This document shows, piece after piece, positions 60,172 to 64,000 of a stretch of DNA of 64,000 nucleotides. The position numbers were made by a program, and so were the translations under genes. The stretch is taken from positions 611,632-675,631 of the forward strand of contig NZ_MPIN01000001.1 in the NCBI RefSeq assembly GCF_001887355.1. Reading direction: 5' to 3'. How positions within the stretch are numbered: position 1 is the stretch's first letter; each line of letters begins with the position of its first letter. The notes under the pieces are model-generated. The model was not told the DNA's origin. It searched no databases and worked only from the letters and a program-made list of their open reading frames with translations. This DNA is from Cystobacter ferrugineus (GTDB lineage: Bacteria; Myxococcota; Myxococcia; Myxococcales; Myxococcaceae).

Positions 60172-61023
60172 ATGTTGAAATCAGTCGTGGTCACCGTCGT
60201 GATGGCTTGCGTGGCACTCACGGGCTGCGAGAGCCCCACGGCCCCGGACGTCCCGGTGGAACCCGTCGACGGATGGTTCACCGCCAGCGACGGGGTGAAG
60301 CTGCACTACCTGGAATACGCGGGGCAGGGCACGCCCGTCGTGCTCCTGCACGGCTACATGGGGACGGCGAGCGGGGCGTGGGTGGCTCCGGGCTTCGCAC
60401 CGGCCCTGGCGGAGCGTCACCGGGTCATCCTGCTCGATCAGCGGGGACACGGTGAGAGTGACAAGCCGCATGAGCCCTCGGCGTACGGGGAGCGCATGGC
60501 CACCGACGTCATCGAGCTCATGGACCATCTGGAGATCGGCCGGGCCCACATCGGCGGCTACTCCATGGGAGGCTCGATGACGCGCGTGCTGATGGCCAGG
60601 ATTCCGGAGCGATTCATCACGGCCATCATCGGGGGCTCAGGCGTGGAGGAGACCGACGAGGCGCTCAGGGCCGCCGCCGAGGCGCTCGATCCGAAGGGAA
60701 CGGATCCCGAGGAGGAGCGGATCCTGGAGGAGTTCGCCCGTGCGCAGGAGGGCATGCCCGAGCCCGACATGGTCGCGATCGAGGCCGTGGCCGCGGCTTG
60801 GACGATCTGGTGGCCCCAGCCGATCAACCTGACCCGGATCGACTTCCCCGTCCTGGCCGTGAACGGAGAGTTCGACAATCCCTACTCGAGGACGACGCGC
60901 ATGACGCGTGAGCTGAAGCAGTTCGAGAACGTCATCCTTCCGCAGCGCTCGCACCTCACGGCCATCGTCGACCCGCTGCATCTCCAGCGCCTCGTGACGT
61001 TCATCGACGCCCACGATTCGTAA
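60172..61023 (+). CDS. Alpha/beta-hydrolase lipoprotein
   Basis: A 283-residue hydrolase with a lipoprotein signal (lipobox LTGC, Cys19), so it is attached to a membrane in the envelope. The fold is clear from VVLLHGYMGTASGAW (oxyanion loop), DQRGHGESDKP and the nucleophile elbow GGYSMGGS (Ser131), with an acid in NGEFDNP and His in RSHLTAI. Esterase, lipase or haloperoxidase-like activity is possible. It is divergent from the second TetR gene and shares its operator region, so it is probably controlled by it. ATG 60172 has GGGAG upstream. Confidence 0.88.
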   Translation: MLKSVVVTVVMACVALTGCESPTAPDVPVEPVDGWFTASDGVKLHYLEYAGQGTPVVLLHGYMGTASGAWVAPGFAPALAERHRVILLDQRGHGESDKPHEPSAYGERMATDVIELMDHLEIGRAHIGGYSMGGSMTRVLMARIPERFITAIIGGSGVEETDEALRAAAEALDPKGTDPEEERILEEFARAQEGMPEPDMVAIEAVAAAWTIWWPQPINLTRIDFPVLAVNGEFDNPYSRTTRMTRELKQFENVILPQRSHLTAIVDPLHLQRLVTFIDAHDS

Positions 61024-61041
61024 GGGGGGCGTAGGGGAGGG

Positions 61042-61079
61042 CCCGGGGGATGTGATGGACGCCGAACGTTGCCCCCGGG
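61042..61079. repeat. Inverted repeat after the hydrolase gene
   Basis: CCCGGGGG (61042-61049) and CCCCCGGG (61072-61079) can pair across a 22-nt loop, 20 bp after the stop. No T-run follows, so it is a weak or factor-assisted terminator at best. Confidence 0.35.
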
Positions 61080-61168
61080 GGCGATTGCCGGGCGTCCGTC
61101 CTTCCCCTTGACTGGGTGCGCTGGCGCGCATCCCCATGCCGGGGAGCGGCTGTATGAGGTGGTCCCCG

Positions 61169-62404
61169 ATGAACCATCATCTCGTGCTCGTACCGGGCTT
61201 CGGTGGGTTCGATGCCCTCGGCACCCTGCGCTACTACGAAGGTGTCACCCGTGTGCTGGAAGAGACACCGCTCGTCCTGCACTACTTTCCCAACCTGCCC
61301 ACCGCCAGCGTGCGCACCCGCGCCGAGCAGATGCTGTCGTTCCTCGACGAGCGCTGGCGGCGCAAGGAGATCCGCTCGGGAGATGAAATCCACCTGGTGG
61401 GCCACTCCACCGGCGGGCTCGATCTGCGCCAGCTCCTGTGGCGCTACCGGGAGCTGGAGGAGTCCAAGGACCTGCGCCGCGCGGATTCCGTCCTGGACGT
61501 GCTCAGCCACATCCGCTCCGTGCAGTTCCTCTCCACGCCCCAGCGTGGCACGAACCTGGTGCGCCGGCTGAACCAGCCCCTGGTGCGCGCTCTGCTCATC
61601 CGCCCCCTGCTGCGCGCCTTCTTCGAGAGCACGCGTGCCTTGCGCGAGCGGGGCACCTCGGTGAGCGGCCGGCTCTTGCGCCGAGTCCTCCTGCGCGGCA
61701 AGCGCCTGGAGTCGGACAACTGGATCGACGCGCTGCTCGATACGATGGAGGGCTGCTACTCACGCGAGGGGGCGCACGCGCGCGCGCTGGCCCGCGCCTC
61801 GTACTTCGAGCTGCTGCGCTGGCTGCTGCACATGGCCAGCGATTCCTCGGCCCTGAGCGATCTGAGCCCCGTGCACCTCGGCGATGCTCCGCCCAGCCCC
61901 GCGCACTCGGACGACCCCGAGAGCGAGCGGCGCTTCCTGGTCGAGCACGGCATCCGTTACGCCTCCATCGTCACCGTGGCGCGGCCGAAGTCGGAGCGCC
62001 GGTTCGACCTCTTCAACCAGCTCTACGCGCTCACGGCCGAGTCACCGGACGCGCGGCTGGGCCCGCCGCGGGCCGTGCAGAAGCTGCTGGATCCCCGGAC
62101 CACGCAGATGCTCTCGCTGAGCGACAACGACGGGCTCGTCAACACCGTGTCCCAGGTGTGGCCGGACGCGGCGTCGTGCTACCTCGTCGACGCGGACCAC
62201 GCGGACGTCATCGGGCACTACCAGGCGGAGACCGCCGGGGACACGCACGGTGCCCTCAAGCGCTACGATCTGCTCAACTCCGCCTCGGGCTTCGACGCGG
62301 AAGCCTTCCGGGAGATGTGGATGCGGATCGCCTCGTTCGCCCAGGGGAAGTCCTACGCCGGATCCGCCCGCGCGTCGCGCCGTTCGTCCGCGGCACCGGG
62401 ATAG
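61169..62404 (+). CDS. Lipase-like alpha/beta-hydrolase
   Basis: A 411-residue protein with the lipase opening LVLVPGFGGFDALGT, nucleophile elbow VGHSTGG (Ser80) and a segment FLSTPQRGTNLVRRL like the lid-side region of lipases. The likely acid and His are in NDGLVNTVSQ and VDADHADVIGHY. No signal peptide is present with start ATG 61169, which has the ribosome site GAGGTGG. It is cytosolic or exported by another route. A large insertion (about 130-260) distinguishes it from short lipases. It is followed by the DUF2809 gene after 27 bp. Confidence 0.8.
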   Translation: MNHHLVLVPGFGGFDALGTLRYYEGVTRVLEETPLVLHYFPNLPTASVRTRAEQMLSFLDERWRRKEIRSGDEIHLVGHSTGGLDLRQLLWRYRELEESKDLRRADSVLDVLSHIRSVQFLSTPQRGTNLVRRLNQPLVRALLIRPLLRAFFESTRALRERGTSVSGRLLRRVLLRGKRLESDNWIDALLDTMEGCYSREGAHARALARASYFELLRWLLHMASDSSALSDLSPVHLGDAPPSPAHSDDPESERRFLVEHGIRYASIVTVARPKSERRFDLFNQLYALTAESPDARLGPPRAVQKLLDPRTTQMLSLSDNDGLVNTVSQVWPDAASCYLVDADHADVIGHYQAETAGDTHGALKRYDLLNSASGFDAEAFREMWMRIASFAQGKSYAGSARASRRSSAAPG

Positions 62405-62431
62405 CCTCCGCGCCGGTGTACACTGCGGCGC

Positions 62432-62863
62432 ATGCCGGACCCTTCTCCGCACGGCCCCTCCTCACGCTCGCGCGTGCTGCTGGTGCCGTGCCTGCTGCTC
62501 CTCGTCATGTTGGGACTGGGCTCGCGCTCCGCGGTGGCCCGTCAGGTGTTGCCGGGCTTCGTCACCGAGTACGCGGGCGACACGCTGTGGGCCACCCTCG
62601 TCTACGTGGGGATTCTGCTGCTCTGGCCCCGGCTCTCCGTGGGGCGCGCCGCGGCGGGCGCCCTGGGCTTCTCCCTGGTGATTGAACTCAGCCAGCTCTT
62701 CCATCCCCCCTGGCTCGATGCGCTCCGGGCCAACCCCTTCGTCGCCCTGGTGCTGGGGCGTGGGTTCCTCGTGTCGGATCTCTTCTGCTACGCGGTGGGC
62801 GTGGCGCTCGGGGTGGGGCTCGACGTGGGGTTGTTGTCCCGGACCGCTCGAGAGCGGCCGTGA
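62432..62863 (+). CDS. DUF2809 family membrane protein
   Basis: A 143-residue integral membrane protein with four hydrophobic segments. It fits DUF2809 by the central EYAGDTLWATLVYVGILLL and the late LGRGFLVSDLFCYAVGVALG, where family members have conserved acidic and aromatic residues between helices. Function is unknown. It may be co-transcribed with the lipase-like gene, as its start is 27 bp after that stop. Confidence 0.8.
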   Translation: MPDPSPHGPSSRSRVLLVPCLLLLVMLGLGSRSAVARQVLPGFVTEYAGDTLWATLVYVGILLLWPRLSVGRAAAGALGFSLVIELSQLFHPPWLDALRANPFVALVLGRGFLVSDLFCYAVGVALGVGLDVGLLSRTARERP

Positions 62864-62905
62864 TGCTGCTGGAAGCGGGGGGCCCGCTTCCAGGCGAACC
62901 GCGTC

Positions 62906-63145
62906 CTATCCGCAGTAATCGATGAAGGTCTGCCGGTAGGTGCTGGTCTTTCCCCACGAGCCGTAAAGGTAGCAGTTGCATCCCCTGCCACCAATCTCCG
63001 TGGTGTACGAGGGGTCGCTGTAATAGATGATGTACGTTCCGCCAGCCGAGCAATCAGGGATGGCATCCTCCCGGGTCTCCAGGGCGGACTCCTGCTCGGT
63101 CTCGGCCACGGCTCCGCCACAGCCCACCATCGCACATGATTCCAT
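62906..63145 (-). CDS. Small Cys/Tyr/Gly-rich peptide
   Basis: A 79-residue product with start ATG 63145 and a good ribosome site AAGGAG ten bases before. The first third has MVGCGGAVAETEQESALETRED, read here in two pieces as a Gly/Ala turn and an acidic, leader-like stretch. The rest is dense in Tyr, Ser, Gly and Cys (GTYIIYYSDPSYTTEIGG, RGCNCYLYG, QTFIDYCG), with five cysteines spread through the peptide's core. The YYSD...WG pattern recalls short DUF6289-type proteins, tentatively. There is no ordinary signal peptide. It could be a secreted or modified peptide; no modifying enzyme is adjacent within the window. Confidence 0.55.
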   Translation of the reverse strand: MESCAMVGCGGAVAETEQESALETREDAIPDCSAGGTYIIYYSDPSYTTEIGGRGCNCYLYGSWGKTSTYRQTFIDYCG

Positions 63146-63216
63146 GAGTCGGGTGCTCCTTCTTGACTTGAGTGGTCCAATCCGTTTGTCTGGGGGGCGG
63201 CTCGGAGGGCGCATCC

Positions 63217-63975
63217 GTGGTGGACGAGAAACATGAGCAAGGCGATGGGCCGGGGCCGTTCGAGCTCGGCCGGAGCTACGATGAAGTGGGGCCCGGCCTG
63301 GGTCGCCTCCACGAGGCGTGGCATGTGAAGACGGGGAGGCCCGCGCTGCGGTTGTTCCCCACGGACCACGTGGAATGGCAACCTTCGGCGCGCTGGGAAG
63401 TGCTGATCTTCTGCGAGCCCTCGCCGCCCTCGGTCACCCTCCTGGTGAGTCAAGCGCCAGTGGATGTGCCCACGACGGAACTGGCGGACGTGCTCGTGCT
63501 GAGCGCCGCCGCGTTCACTCGCGTGGAAGATAACGCCCGGGTTCGCACCCATCTGGCGTCGGGGTTGAGCGGCTCGGAGGTGCGGACTCCGCGCGTTCGC
63601 TGGAACTGGCGGGAGGCGAGAGGACGGGTCGTTGCGAGCCTCGCACTGGTGCTGGGTGTTTGCCTGACGAGTCGCCACGTGACGCCTACTCGAAGTGCTT
63701 CATTCGTGGAGCCTTCCGTCCGGGCTTCGTCTGGTGTGTACCTGGGGAATGCGATCGAGCCGATCGTGCTGGGATATCCACCCCCGCGGAAACCGTTCCA
63801 GAATCAGACGGTAGCTCCTTGCCCGCGCAGGAAGAGCGTCGTGGAGATCAATGGGGGGTGCTGGGTGACATTGGAGCACAAGCCTCCGTGTGACGAAGAC
63901 CAGGCCGAGCACCAGGGCAAATGTTACCTGCCCGTGTTGAAGCCACCACCACTTCCCCAATCCGTTGATCCCTGA
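63217..63975 (+). CDS. Membrane protein with Cys-rich C-terminal motif (myxobacterial family)
   Basis: A 252-residue protein. An N-domain (about 10-120) with LRLFPTDHVEWQPSARWEV and LADVLVLSAAAFTRVEDN is followed by one membrane segment (about 128-146, VVASLALVLGVCLTS) and a short outside part ending in CPRRKSVVEINGGCWV and HKPPCDEDQAEHQGKCYLP. The four-Cys tail with INGGCW and GKCY is one I recall from myxobacterial proteins near protein kinases; this is from memory. Start GTG 63217 follows GGAGGGC well. An earlier GTG at 63172 is less likely. No kinase gene is visible before the window ends at 64000. Confidence 0.6.
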   Translation: MVDEKHEQGDGPGPFELGRSYDEVGPGLGRLHEAWHVKTGRPALRLFPTDHVEWQPSARWEVLIFCEPSPPSVTLLVSQAPVDVPTTELADVLVLSAAAFTRVEDNARVRTHLASGLSGSEVRTPRVRWNWREARGRVVASLALVLGVCLTSRHVTPTRSASFVEPSVRASSGVYLGNAIEPIVLGYPPPRKPFQNQTVAPCPRRKSVVEINGGCWVTLEHKPPCDEDQAEHQGKCYLPVLKPPPLPQSVDP

Positions 63976-64000
63976 TGTTGAGCCACGAGTTCGGGGTAGG

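Overview
The window looks like chromosomal DNA of a myxobacterium, probably suborder Cystobacterineae (the Archangium/Cystobacter/Melittangium/Myxococcus group). This is an inference from family content, not a database match. Signs are very high GC with long antisense open frames, a five-gene minor-pilin/PilY1 cassette in Myxococcus order, an internal MYXO-CTERM-like tail, DUF4388 and GspE-N domain proteins, an NtrC-type regulator, and small families I recall mainly from myxobacteria.

Layout. 1-1.7 kb: 3' end of an IS66 element that has cut a gene, leaving its last ~59 codons (toxin-like tail) in front of a possible immunity gene. 1.7-12.4 kb: mostly single metabolic and unknown genes: a shikimate dehydrogenase-like enzyme, a BNR-propeller protein, oligopeptidase A flanked by two STAS-like proteins, a VUT-family transporter, a PRMT-like methyltransferase, a Cys-rich exported protein and a wax-ester synthase/DGAT. 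12.4-25.8 kb: a long block on the minus strand: RsgA, a sigma-54 response regulator, an Old Yellow Enzyme, a multi-TM histidine kinase, a GspE-N/HEAT protein, an RDD protein, RsmE, an EEP-fold protein, a DUF962 protein and PrmA.

26.0-34.4 kb: plus-strand type IV pilus cassette fimU-pilV-pilW-pilX-pilY1 closed by a strong intrinsic terminator. 34.5-46.7 kb: M16 peptidase, coiled-coil protein plus HemW, a phosphoesterase, and a ~1960-residue surface protein (Ig-like and DUF11 domains, acidic repeats, internal MYXO-CTERM-like segment, barrel, OmpA domain). 47-54.6 kb: TPR and DUF4388/DnaJ/TPR proteins, a universal stress protein, a cold-shock protein with a clear terminator, DUF2252, a harpin-like Gly-rich protein and an orphan substrate-binding lipoprotein. 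54.8-57.8 kb: a secreted-type endonuclease I, then a two-gene zinc-peptidase/ATP-grasp ligase operon. 57.8-61 kb: a compact regulatory module with TetR, SDR, second TetR and hydrolase genes; its operators are directly visible, and one 18-20 bp palindrome lies at both the first TetR gene and the SDR gene. 61-64 kb: a lipase-like hydrolase, a DUF2809 protein, a tiny Cys/Tyr/Gly-rich peptide gene and a membrane protein with a Cys-rich tail.

No rRNA, tRNA or CRISPR array was recognised. The strongest candidates for something undescribed are the internal sorting-tail/second-signal fusion in the giant OmpA protein, the peptidase/ligase pair, the short peptide gene at 62.9-63.1 kb and the TetR palindrome regulon.
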